Of a stretch of DNA of 5,819 bases, positions 1-5,819 are shown one piece after another. The stretch lies in assembly GCA_937891445.1 (NCBI GenBank), contig CALAFV010000309.1:1-5819 (forward strand), given 5' to 3'. The notes below the pieces were generated by a model. The model was not told where the DNA came from. It did no database searches and worked only from the letters and a program-made list of their open reading frames with translations. Every line of letters begins with the position of its first letter. Positions within the stretch are counted from its first letter, which is position 1. The DNA is from an uncultured Phycisphaerales bacterium (lineage in GTDB: Bacteria; Planctomycetota; Phycisphaerae; Phycisphaerales; UBA1924). The translations under genes and the position numbers were made by a program.

Positions 1-2
1 GG

Positions 3-1358
3 ACCGGACGGGGGCACATCCGTGCCGCCGCGGCGGCCGTGGTCGTCGCAGGTGTGATGGCCGGCCTGGCGGTGGCGGAGCAGCCGTCGCGCCGCGGGAA
101 GCCCGACCAGAACCAGCCCCAGCCGGCGCAGCCGTCGCCGGCACAGCCCGCACAGCCATCGCCTGCGCAGCCGACTTCGCAGCCCGGTCAGCCGGCGGCG
201 ACGCAGCCGGCGCCGTCGCCGTCATCGCAGCGGTCGATCCTCGACGGCCTGCTCCAGCGGGGCAGGAGCCGCGACTGGACGCTCAAGGTCAGGGTGCACG
301 TGTACGCCGAGGCGGAGACGACCTCGCGGACGATCAACATCCGTGAGATGCAGTTCGACACCGCCGCGATCGTCTTCCCGGTCAACTACGGCACCGCGTC
401 GAGCGAACTGGACCAGGAGAGGTTCAAGGGCGAGGTGCGTTTCGACGACCGCGTCGTGGACGACGACCCCGTGTTCCAGGAGGGGTATCCCTGCGGCACG
501 CGGCTGGCGCGATGGGAGATGCTCAACAAGCGCGGGCGCGAGATGACGCTCCTGGTCGAGATCCCCGTGACGGCGTGGGAGACGATTTTCGATGAGAAGG
601 GGGCGGAGAGGGTGCCGTGGCCGGGCCAGTGGTCGCCGACGGCCGAGACCGCGCTCCGCCCGGACACGTTCGTTGACGCCGGCAGCGCGGAGGTGAAGGA
701 ACTCGTCGATCAGTGGCTGGAAGGGAACGACCCGAAGAAACTCAAGCCCGTCACGCTGGCGAAGTTTCTCGCCGGTCGGGTCTGGGAGCACGTGCAGGTT
801 TCGGGCAACGGCCTGGAGTGGTCAAACCTCGGGTTCGTGGGCGTGAATCTCCAGCGGGCGTCGCTGACGGCCAAGAGCGGGCGCGGGTCCGAGCACGACA
901 TGACGGTGCTGCTGGCCGCGGTCTACCGGGCGGCGGGGCTGCCGGCGCGGGTCGTGATCGGTTACGACGTGTCGGCGAAGAAGGAGCCGGAGAAGTTCCT
1001 CAAGAAGGAGAAGGACGGGCCGACGAGCATCCGCGCGTGGGTGGAGTTCTGTCTCTACGACGAGGGGGCGCAGAAGGAACTGTGGGTCCCGGTGGACGTG
1101 GCGCGGATGCGGGCGAGTTCCAGCCGTGTGCCGGCGCTCCAGAAGCCCTGGAAGTACTTCGGCACGCACGATGAACTCGAGAACGTGATCCCGTTCGCCT
1201 TCCAGTACCACCCGCCGACGACGGTCGTGGCCCACGGCGCGTACGCGTTCTGGGGGTGGCAGACGACGCCGAAGGTCCAGCAGGTCAGCCAGTACCTGGC
1301 GTTCGACGCCCAGACGACGCCGCGGCGGAGTTCTGATCGCAAACGCGATCGGCGGTAA
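3..1358 (+). CDS. Exported transglutaminase-like protein, probably catalytically dead (5' end likely outside window)
   Basis: Residue numbers count from the GTG at 39. The frame is open to the left edge, and codons 3-38 (TGRGHIRAAAA) plus residues 1-13 form a basic n-region, an Ala/Val-rich core and an AVA|EQ cleavage site. The true start is therefore probably upstream; GTG 39 has no Shine-Dalgarno in front of it and would remove the positive n-region. Residues 24-64 are a Pro/Gln/Ala/Ser linker. Residues about 78-190 look like a beta-rich N-terminal domain. Residues about 225-360 match the transglutaminase core: GRGSEHD (282-287), a helix ending RAAGLPARVVIGY, then RAWVEF (332-337) and LWVPVD (348-353). 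By position the catalytic Cys is Glu285 and the catalytic His is Arg332; only Asp353 of the triad remains. The protein probably keeps the fold for binding or structure. The C-terminus is basic (RRSSDRKRDRR). The gene converges on the lipoprotein gene 12 bases away. The fold is fairly sure, the role unknown. Confidence 0.8.
   Translation, partial: TGRGHIRAAAAAVVVAGVMAGLAVAEQPSRRGKPDQNQPQPAQPSPAQPAQPSPAQPTSQPGQPAATQPAPSPSSQRSILDGLLQRGRSRDWTLKVRVHVYAEAETTSRTINIREMQFDTAAIVFPVNYGTASSELDQERFKGEVRFDDRVVDDDPVFQEGYPCGTRLARWEMLNKRGREMTLLVEIPVTAWETIFDEKGAERVPWPGQWSPTAETALRPDTFVDAGSAEVKELVDQWLEGNDPKKLKPVTLAKFLAGRVWEHVQVSGNGLEWSNLGFVGVNLQRASLTAKSGRGSEHDMTVLLAAVYRAAGLPARVVIGYDVSAKKEPEKFLKKEKDGPTSIRAWVEFCLYDEGAQKELWVPVDVARMRASSSRVPALQKPWKYFGTHDELENVIPFAFQYHPPTTVVAHGAYAFWGWQTTPKVQQVSQYLAFDAQTTPRRSSDRKRDRR
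108..230 (+). repeat. Pro/Gln/Ala/Ser-rich linker with a tandem octapeptide
   Basis: This low-complexity segment encodes residues 24-64 of the transglutaminase-like protein, directly after the signal peptide. Within it, bases 123-170 encode PAQPSPAQ twice in tandem (residues 29-36 and 37-44), with looser PxQP variants following. The two octapeptides are identical, but five of their eight codons differ at the third base, so this is not fresh slippage. Such linkers usually act as flexible or extended spacers between a membrane or wall and a folded domain; that role is inferred. Confidence 0.8.
1335..1350. other. Small inverted repeat at the 3' end of the transglutaminase-like gene
   Basis: A perfect 6-bp stem (gatcgc / gcgatc) encloses the 4-base loop aaac. 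It lies in the last codons of the plus-strand gene and about 20-35 bases beyond the stop of the convergent minus-strand gene, so it could act as a 3' hairpin for the latter transcript. No T-run follows on either strand, so it is not a canonical intrinsic terminator. A chance palindrome is possible. Confidence 0.35.
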
Positions 1359-1374
1359 CGCGGTCTTCCGTTAC
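1355..1374. terminator. Inverted repeat spanning both convergent stop codons; weak candidate bidirectional terminator
   Basis: gtaacg (1355-1360) pairs with cgttac (1369-1374) around an 8-base loop. The left arm holds the plus-strand stop TAA (1356-1358) and the right arm holds the complement of the minus-strand stop TAA (1371-1373). The location between convergent genes suits a shared 3' hairpin. The stem is only 6 bp and no U-tract follows on either strand, so termination here is a guess. Confidence 0.3.
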
Positions 1375-2468
1375 GGGCTGACCGGGCTGCGTCCCTCGGC
1401 GATGGCCGTGCGGCCGCCGGGGCGGACGATGCGCTGGATGAACTCGGCGTACTGGCGCTCGGCGCGGTCGAGGTCGGCCGTGAAGTAGGCCTCGAAGACA
1501 CCCGTGCCGCGCCGGGTGCGGGCGGCGGCGCGGGCCGCGTTGGGTTCGAGCGTGGTCGCGAGCGTGCGGTGCAGGCGGCCCGCCGCCGCGTCGGCGACCA
1601 GCCGCTCCAGCGCCGGGCGGTACGTGCCGCCGGCTCCCTCGCGGAGGAAGTGGACCAGGGCCCAGACCTGTGCGTAGTACGTCAGCGCCCCGTTGCTGCC
1701 GCTCTCGAGCATCTCCTGGGGCGTGGCCTCAAGCAGTTTGCGGAGCGTCATCAGGTTCCCCGCGGCGGCGTCGGCGCGGAGTTGGTCGTAGCGCTCCGGG
1801 TTGGCCCAGCCGAGGAAGACGGGCATCGCCCCGCTGACAGCAGCGCCGGTCCCCCCGGCGGCGGGCGGCCCGCCCCAGCGGTGGCCTTCCATGAACGCCG
1901 CGATCCCCTCCTCAAGCCAGATCGGCAGGCCTTCCTTGAAGGTCCGCTGCGTGTACTGGTGCCACCCCTCGTGCGCGGCGATGGCCATCGTCCCCTGGGC
2001 GCCGATGTCGTACAGCACGCTCCGGCCGCCCCAGGCGAAGCCGCCGCGGGGGATGCGGAGGTACAGGTCGGCGCCCTCGCCCATGAGTTGGCGCGTGAGC
2101 AGTTCCCACTGGTGGCGGTTGGCGAGGATGAACGTGTCGAGCCGGTCTTCCGGCGCGGGGAGCGGACCCAGGGCTGTGCGGTAGTGGGCGATCGCCTCTT
2201 CGAGGAAGATCGGGAGCCGCCGGTTGATCACCGGGTCGAGTTCGGTCGTCCAGATGCGGTAGTTCGCGGTGCGGATCGCTTCCCCCTGACGACCGGCGAA
2301 AGACCACGGGGAGCGGGACTCGACGGGGTCGATGGGCCGAGCGATCGCGGCGGGGAACGGCTGTGCGGGAGCAGGACCGTGCGATGAGCACGCGGCCAGG
2401 CCGGCGAGCAGGGCCGCCGCGACACCGGCGCAGTAAACGGCTTGGACCGTCGCAGAGCGGCGAAGCAT
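1371..2468 (-). CDS. Lipoprotein with zinc-metallopeptidase signature (DUF1570 / peptidase-MA-like)
   Basis: The predicted product is 365 residues. It opens with a lipoprotein signal peptide: Arg-Arg at 3-4, a hydrophobic stretch and the lipobox LAAC with Cys27 as the lipidation site, followed by Ser-Ser and a Pro/Ala-rich tether. The mature domain carries HEGWH (166-170), an HExxH zinc motif with Glu167 as likely catalytic base, and 17 residues on PIWLEEGIA with Glu187 as likely third zinc ligand. This is a gluzincin layout. The later segment YYAQVWALVHFLREG and the closing VFEAYFTADLDRAERQYAEF resemble DUF1570-type proteins common in planctomycetes. It probably acts as an envelope-anchored peptidase; the substrate is unknown. 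I chose ATG 2468 because it starts the signal peptide and has AGGA six bases upstream. An in-frame ATG at 2567 would overlap valS by 52 bases and add 33 Arg/Pro-rich residues ahead of the signal. The gene lies 47 bases downstream of valS. Confidence 0.85.
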   Translation of the reverse strand: MLRRSATVQAVYCAGVAAALLAGLAACSSHGPAPAQPFPAAIARPIDPVESRSPWSFAGRQGEAIRTANYRIWTTELDPVINRRLPIFLEEAIAHYRTALGPLPAPEDRLDTFILANRHQWELLTRQLMGEGADLYLRIPRGGFAWGGRSVLYDIGAQGTMAIAAHEGWHQYTQRTFKEGLPIWLEEGIAAFMEGHRWGGPPAAGGTGAAVSGAMPVFLGWANPERYDQLRADAAAGNLMTLRKLLEATPQEMLESGSNGALTYYAQVWALVHFLREGAGGTYRPALERLVADAAAGRLHRTLATTLEPNAARAAARTRRGTGVFEAYFTADLDRAERQYAEFIQRIVRPGGRTAIAEGRSPVSP

Positions 2469-2474
2469 GTTGCG

Positions 2475-2478
2475 TCCT
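2475..2478 (-). promoter_or_regulatory. Shine-Dalgarno site of the lipoprotein gene
   Basis: On the minus strand AGGA lies six bases before the ATG at 2468. This supports that start over the in-frame ATG at 2567. The site is directly preceded by a small hairpin (2479-2491), so access to it could depend on local folding. Confidence 0.6.
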
Positions 2479-2491
2479 GCCGCAGAGCGGC
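2479..2491 (-). other. GC hairpin abutting the lipoprotein ribosome-binding site
   Basis: In the valS-lipoprotein gap the minus strand reads GCCGC-TCT-GCGGC, a perfect 5-bp GC stem with a 3-base loop that ends one base before AGGA. No U-tract follows, so it is not an intrinsic terminator. It could tune translation of the second gene or hinder exonucleases; both are inference. The rest of the 47-base gap shows no clear promoter. Confidence 0.35.
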
Positions 2492-2515
2492 GGGCCACCC
2501 TGGACGACCGACGGT

Positions 2516-5500
2516 TCAACCCAGGCGCTCCAGGTCGCGGCGCGCGGCCTCGATCGCCGCGAGGCACTTGGCGAGTTGGGCGCGGCTTTCCTCGACGAGT
2601 TTGGCCGGGGCCTTCTCCGTGTAGCCGGGGTTGCTCAGACGGGCCTCGAGCGTCGCGGCCTTCTTGGACTCATCGGCGATGATCTTGTTGAGCCGCTCGC
2701 GCTCGGCGCTGACGTCGGCGGTCTTGAAGCCCGTGAGATGCAGGTCGGTGTCCTCGAAGCGGAGGATCACCGCGGGGGCGACCGGCGCATCGGTGGTGAG
2801 GCGGTCGATGCCGGCGAGCGTCTGGACCAGGATGGCGTCGTCGCCGATCTCGCCGATGAGCGCGGCGGGGGCGTGGAGGTTCAGTTTGTCCTTCGGGGCG
2901 ACGTTGTGCTGGGCGCGCACCTCGCGCACGGCGGTGATCAGACTCCGGAGACGCTCGAACCGCTGCTCGGCCTGCGTGTCGCGGAGGTTGGCGGCGACCT
3001 GTGGCCAGGAACTGGTGCACAGCAGGTCGGCCGTGGCGAGGTCGATGCCCGGCACGCGGTGGGCCGGCAGCGTGCGGAGGTGCTCGAAGATCGCCTCGGT
3101 GACGAACGGCATGACCGGGTGGAGCAGCCGCAAGATGACGTCGAGCGTGGCACGCAGCACGGCCCGCTGGTGGGCGGAGCCCTCCGCGTTGACCGTCGGT
3201 TTGATCGCCTCAAGGTACCAGTCGCAGAAGTCGCGCCAGAGCAGGTCGTAGAGGATCGTGGCGTAGTCGCTGAACTGGTACTCCTTCAGAGCCGTTTCCG
3301 CCTCGCGCACGGCGGCGCTGAGGCGCGAGAGCATCCAGCGGTCCGCAAGAGAGAGGGCGGCCGGCGACGCGGAACCGGCGCCGGGCGAGGCGTCCGTGGG
3401 CGCGGCCTTCTCCAGGATGCCGATCGCGAAGCGCGCCGCGTTCCACAGTTTGTTGGCGAAGTTGCGGCCGAGGTCGAACTTGGGGCTGGTGTTCTTGCCG
3501 GTCGCGGGGTCCTTGACGACGGGCATGCGGACGTCCTGCGTCTGCGTCGTCATGTGGCAGAGCGTGAAACGCATGGCGTCGGCGCCGTGGGTGGCGATGA
3601 TGTCCAGCGGGTCCACGCCGTTGCCGAGCGTCTTGGACATCTTGCGGCCTTCGCCGTCCTGGATCATCGCGTGGATGAACACATCGCGGAACGGCAGCGG
3701 CCCGTTGCCCGCTCCCATGCCCAGGTCCTGGCCGCGGAAGTACCGGTTGAACATGACCATGCGCGAGACCCACAGCGTGATGATCTCGCGGGCGGTGCAG
3801 AGGACGTTCGTGGGGTTGAACGCCTCCAGCAGTCCCTTGGTGGCCGGGAACTTGTCCGGGTCGGGCCAGCCCATGGTGGAGATGGGCCAGAGGGCGGAGG
3901 AGAACCAGGTGTCGAGGACGTCGGGGTCCTGCACGAATCCGTGCTCGACGAGGACTTCCTCAATCGTCTTGGCGTCAAGCGGGCTTTCGAAGCGGGCTTC
4001 TTTCGACCGGACGCAGATCAGGACGCGAAGGTCGGAGCAACCGTCGGCTTCCTCCCGGGACAGGAGTCTGCTGGGATCCGAGGCGGAAACAAACGCGGCC
4101 GAGACGTCGGATGCTGCGGTGGCGTCGGCGATTCGTTGCGACAGGATGTCTTGGGCCGAGCCCGGTGTGCCGGTCCATGCATCGAGGGATCCGATGTCCT
4201 TGGACCACACCGGGATCCGGTGCCCCCACCACAACTGCCGTGAGATGCACCAGTCGCGGATGTTCTCGTGCCACGTCTCGTATGTCTTGGCGTAGCGCGC
4301 GGGGTAGAAGCGCAGGCCGCCGTCGCCGTCACCGGCGGCGGGCGGCCGTCCGTCCCCCGCCTTGCGGTCGGGGCTCCCCTTCGCGGCGCCGGTGCGCTGG
4401 TCGGGCGCCATTGCCCGCAGCGCAGCGCCGGCGAGGCGGTCATCGGTGACCTTCACGTACCACTGATCGGTGTAGTACGGCTCGATCGGCGCGTGCGAGC
4501 GGTACGAGTGGCCGACGGTGTGGCGGTAGGGCTTGACGCCCTCCAGCAGCCCGCGCATGTCGAACGCCTGCACGACCTCCTTGCGGGCCTGCTCGCGGCT
4601 CTTGCCGACGAAGATGTGGGCGTCGCCGACGTCCGTCCACCCGTGCTTGTCGCTGATGCTCGCGTCGGGGGCCATCACGTTGATGATGGGGAGGTTGTGC
4701 CGCTGGCCGATGAGGTAGTCGTTCTCATCGTGCGCCGGCGTCACCTTCAGGAACCCGGTGGCGAACTTCGCCTTCGGGTCCACGCCCTCCATGTCCGGGT
4801 CGAGCGCCGGCATGACGACGTAGTCGTCCTCCACGATCGGGATCAGCCGGCCGACGATCGGCAGTTCGACCATCAGCCCGCGCAGCGGCACGGCGCGCCG
4901 GTCGTTGGGGTTGACCGCGACGGCGGTGTCGCCGAGGTACGTCTCCGGCCGCGTCGTCGCGACGGTCACCCAGGCCTGGTTCTCCGTCGGCTGCGTCTCC
5001 GCGCCGGGGAAGCCGCGGAGCGCGAGTTCGCCCCACGTGACGGGCTGGGCGTCTTCGCCGGGCGCCGGCGGGTGCACCAGCGGGTAGCGGAGGTAGTAAA
5101 ACGCGCCGTCCACCTCCTCCATCTCGACTTCGTCGTCCGCAAGAGCGGTCTGCGTCACCGGGTCCCAGTTGACCAGCCGCTTGCCGCGGTAGATCAGCCC
5201 GTCGCGGAAGAGGCGGAAGAACGCCTCGCGGACCGCCGCGGCGCACTGCTCGTCCATCGTGAAGCGCTGGCGAGCCCAGTCGCACGAGCATCCCATCGCC
5301 TTGAGTTGCTCGGTGATCGTCGCCTCGTACTCGTCCTTGAAGGCCTGGATCTTGGCGACGAACTCGTCGCGCGAGAAGTCCGTGCGGCGCTTCCCCTCCT
5401 CCCGCTGCACGCGCTTCTCGACGACGGTCTGCGTGGCGATCCCCGCGTGGTCCGTCCCCGGCATCCAGAGCGTTTCGTACCCCATCATCCGGTGAGCGCG

Positions 5501-5791
5501 GATGAGGATGTCCTGGATCGTGTTGTTCAGCGCGTGGCCCAGGTGCAGGGCGGCGGTGACGTTCGGCGGCGGGATGACGATGCTGTACGGCCGCTTGGCC
5601 GGGCCGGGGGTGGTCGCCCCCTCCTGCGTGCGGATCGGCTCGGCGTGGAACGCGCCGGAGCGCTCCCATTTGTCGCGGATGCGCCCCTCGTGCTCGACGG
5701 GCTTGTAGACCTTGGGGAGACCCTCGCCGCTCGCGGCGGTCGGCTTCTGGGGGGCGGCGGGTTTGGGAGCAGGGGGTGGGGCTGTGGACAT
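2516..5791 (-). CDS. valS: Valyl-tRNA synthetase (ValRS), long form with inserts
   Basis: A 1091-residue class I aminoacyl-tRNA synthetase that attaches valine to tRNA-Val in the cytoplasm; the E. coli enzyme is about 951 residues. Residues 1-25 are an Ala/Pro/Lys-rich extension. The Rossmann fold has PPPNVTAALHLGH with the HIGH signature as HLGH (83-86) and MPGTDHAGIATQ. The CP1 editing domain shows TTRPETYLGDTAVAVNP (279-295) and VTPAHDENDY (350-359); it clears mischarged threonine. Then come IRDWCISRQLWWGHRIPVW (511-529), DVLDTWFSSALWP (624-636), WVSRMVM (674-680) and the KMSKS loop as KMSKT (717-721). The anticodon-binding helical domain follows (about 815-1000), and a C-terminal coiled-coil arm (about 1025-1091). 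Extra material sits at about 467-493 (Gly/Pro/Asp-rich), 530-610 and 795-812. All catalytic signatures are present, so it is probably active. ATG 5791 has no clear Shine-Dalgarno, and the frame stays open to the window edge, so a longer form cannot be excluded. Confidence 0.97.
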   Translation of the reverse strand: MSTAPPPAPKPAAPQKPTAASGEGLPKVYKPVEHEGRIRDKWERSGAFHAEPIRTQEGATTPGPAKRPYSIVIPPPNVTAALHLGHALNNTIQDILIRAHRMMGYETLWMPGTDHAGIATQTVVEKRVQREEGKRRTDFSRDEFVAKIQAFKDEYEATITEQLKAMGCSCDWARQRFTMDEQCAAAVREAFFRLFRDGLIYRGKRLVNWDPVTQTALADDEVEMEEVDGAFYYLRYPLVHPPAPGEDAQPVTWGELALRGFPGAETQPTENQAWVTVATTRPETYLGDTAVAVNPNDRRAVPLRGLMVELPIVGRLIPIVEDDYVVMPALDPDMEGVDPKAKFATGFLKVTPAHDENDYLIGQRHNLPIINVMAPDASISDKHGWTDVGDAHIFVGKSREQARKEVVQAFDMRGLLEGVKPYRHTVGHSYRSHAPIEPYYTDQWYVKVTDDRLAGAALRAMAPDQRTGAAKGSPDRKAGDGRPPAAGDGDGGLRFYPARYAKTYETWHENIRDWCISRQLWWGHRIPVWSKDIGSLDAWTGTPGSAQDILSQRIADATAASDVSAAFVSASDPSRLLSREEADGCSDLRVLICVRSKEARFESPLDAKTIEEVLVEHGFVQDPDVLDTWFSSALWPISTMGWPDPDKFPATKGLLEAFNPTNVLCTAREIITLWVSRMVMFNRYFRGQDLGMGAGNGPLPFRDVFIHAMIQDGEGRKMSKTLGNGVDPLDIIATHGADAMRFTLCHMTTQTQDVRMPVVKDPATGKNTSPKFDLGRNFANKLWNAARFAIGILEKAAPTDASPGAGSASPAALSLADRWMLSRLSAAVREAETALKEYQFSDYATILYDLLWRDFCDWYLEAIKPTVNAEGSAHQRAVLRATLDVILRLLHPVMPFVTEAIFEHLRTLPAHRVPGIDLATADLLCTSSWPQVAANLRDTQAEQRFERLRSLITAVREVRAQHNVAPKDKLNLHAPAALIGEIGDDAILVQTLAGIDRLTTDAPVAPAVILRFEDTDLHLTGFKTADVSAERERLNKIIADESKKAATLEARLSNPGYTEKAPAKLVEESRAQLAKCLAAIEAARRDLERLG
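3968..4156 (-). other. Codon-atypical insert within valS
   Basis: These 63 codons (residues 546-608) lie between the conserved HRIPVW and DVLDTWF blocks of ValRS. Sixteen of 63 codons end in A or T, including AGA, CGA, AAA, TTT, GTT and two CAA. In the neighbouring conserved block (residues 492-530) only 2 of 39 do. From memory the region is 30-45 residues in common bacterial enzymes, against 94 here between W529 and D624. It probably forms a surface-exposed extension under weak selection, or was acquired separately. Confidence 0.6.
3977..3999. repeat. 10-bp direct repeat, 13-base period, at the far edge of the valS insert
   Basis: aagcgggctt occurs at 3977-3986 and 3990-3999. The 13-base period means the copies are read in different frames (within KEARFESPL, residues 597-605). 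This fits a short tandem duplication of non-triplet length that was compensated elsewhere, or chance. Confidence 0.45.
4161..4214. repeat. 54-nt imperfect inverted repeat inside valS
   Basis: A nested hairpin is visible: cccggtgtg (4161-4169) pairs with cacaccggg (4206-4214); gtcca (4173-4177) pairs with tggac (4201-4205); catcg (4180-4184) pairs with cgatg (4192-4196) around a 7-base loop. That is 19 pairs with small bulges. It codes for residues 527-544, exactly where the conserved HRIPVW block passes into the atypical insert. It could be an mRNA structure, a remnant of an inserted palindromic element, or coincidence in GC-rich DNA. Confidence 0.55.
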
Positions 5792-5819
5792 GGCTTGGGA
5801 ACCGCTTTCTGAACCCTCC

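Larger units (their letters stand above)
2451..2492. repeat. 12-bp direct repeat flanking the lipoprotein start codon
   Basis: The 12-mer cgcagagcggcg occurs at 2451-2462 and again at 2481-2492, exactly 30 bases apart, with the ATG at 2466-2468 between the copies. The spacing is a multiple of three, so the downstream-in-transcript copy encodes Arg-Arg-Ser-Ala at the start of the protein and the other would encode the same peptide in the leader. This could be a remnant of a 30-bp duplication around the start, or chance in GC-rich DNA. Confidence 0.5.

Noticed and set aside
222..791. Minus-strand open frames opposite the transglutaminase-like gene
   Set aside because: They are Arg/Leu/His-rich mirror translations without a ribosome site or motif, while the plus strand encodes a recognisable fold.
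1569..2387. A 272-codon open frame on the plus strand opposite the lipoprotein gene
   Set aside because: The minus strand has a signal peptide, lipobox and zinc site in register; the plus frame has biased composition and no domain.
2469..2567. Extended N-terminus for the lipoprotein from the ATG at 2567
   Set aside because: It would overlap valS by 52 bases and bury the signal peptide behind 33 Arg/Pro-rich residues; ATG 2468 has AGGA at a proper distance.
2363..4243. A 626-codon open frame on the plus strand opposite valS
   Set aside because: It is antisense to a clear valS. Its product is Arg/Gly/Val/Glu-rich with no recognisable domain, and long antisense frames are expected in DNA this GC-rich.
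4268..5812. A 514-codon open frame on the plus strand opposite the 5' half of valS
   Set aside because: It is the same mirror effect: composition is Arg/Val/Asp/His-rich with no motif, and it covers the conserved HLGH and editing domain coding on the other strand.
5792..5819. T-box or other leader regulation of valS
   Set aside because: Only 28 bases of leader are visible, with no T-box sequence, antiterminator or clear Shine-Dalgarno; nothing can be claimed.
1..5819. CRISPR arrays, tRNA genes, insertion sequences, toxin-antitoxin or defence modules
   Set aside because: No regularly spaced repeats, no tRNA-like cloverleaf, no transposase frames or terminal repeats, and no gene-free space to hold them.

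Overview
The window is GC-rich (hand counts of 60-base lines run from about 58% to 83% GC) and bacterial, with three genes packed end to end. The set is an unusually long valyl-tRNA synthetase, a lipoprotein with a DUF1570/peptidase-MA-like HExxH-EEG signature, and an exported protein with a Pro/Gln-rich linker and a transglutaminase-like fold. Together with weak ribosome-binding sites, this suggests a planctomycete, perhaps of the Phycisphaerae type. The assignment rests on family knowledge and was not searched.

Layout. Bases 3-1358 (+) carry an exported transglutaminase-like protein whose 5' end probably lies outside the window: the frame stays open to the left edge and the visible part already contains a signal-peptide core. 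After a 12-base gap, 1371-2468 (-) encodes a predicted zinc-metallopeptidase-like lipoprotein that converges on the first gene. After a further 47 bases, 2516-5791 (-) encodes valyl-tRNA synthetase, which lies upstream of the lipoprotein gene on the same strand. valS and the lipoprotein gene may be co-transcribed; the short gap with an AGGA site directly before the lipoprotein ATG fits this. Only 28 bases of the valS leader are visible. There is no gene-free stretch longer than 47 bases, and I see no tRNA, rRNA, CRISPR array, insertion sequence or origin.

How the genes relate. valS is a housekeeping gene that charges tRNA-Val. The other two encode proteins that leave the cytoplasm and have no evident functional tie to valS. 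The features most worth attention are small-scale. The transglutaminase-like domain has lost the expected catalytic Cys and His (Glu285 and Arg332 stand in their places, with Asp353 kept), so it looks like a pseudo-enzyme. ValRS carries a long insert before its DVLDTWF motif; the insert has aberrant codon use, a 54-nt imperfect inverted repeat at one edge and a 10-bp out-of-frame direct repeat at the other. The stop codons of the two convergent genes lie in opposite arms of one small inverted repeat. I see no convincing evidence of an undescribed multi-gene system here.
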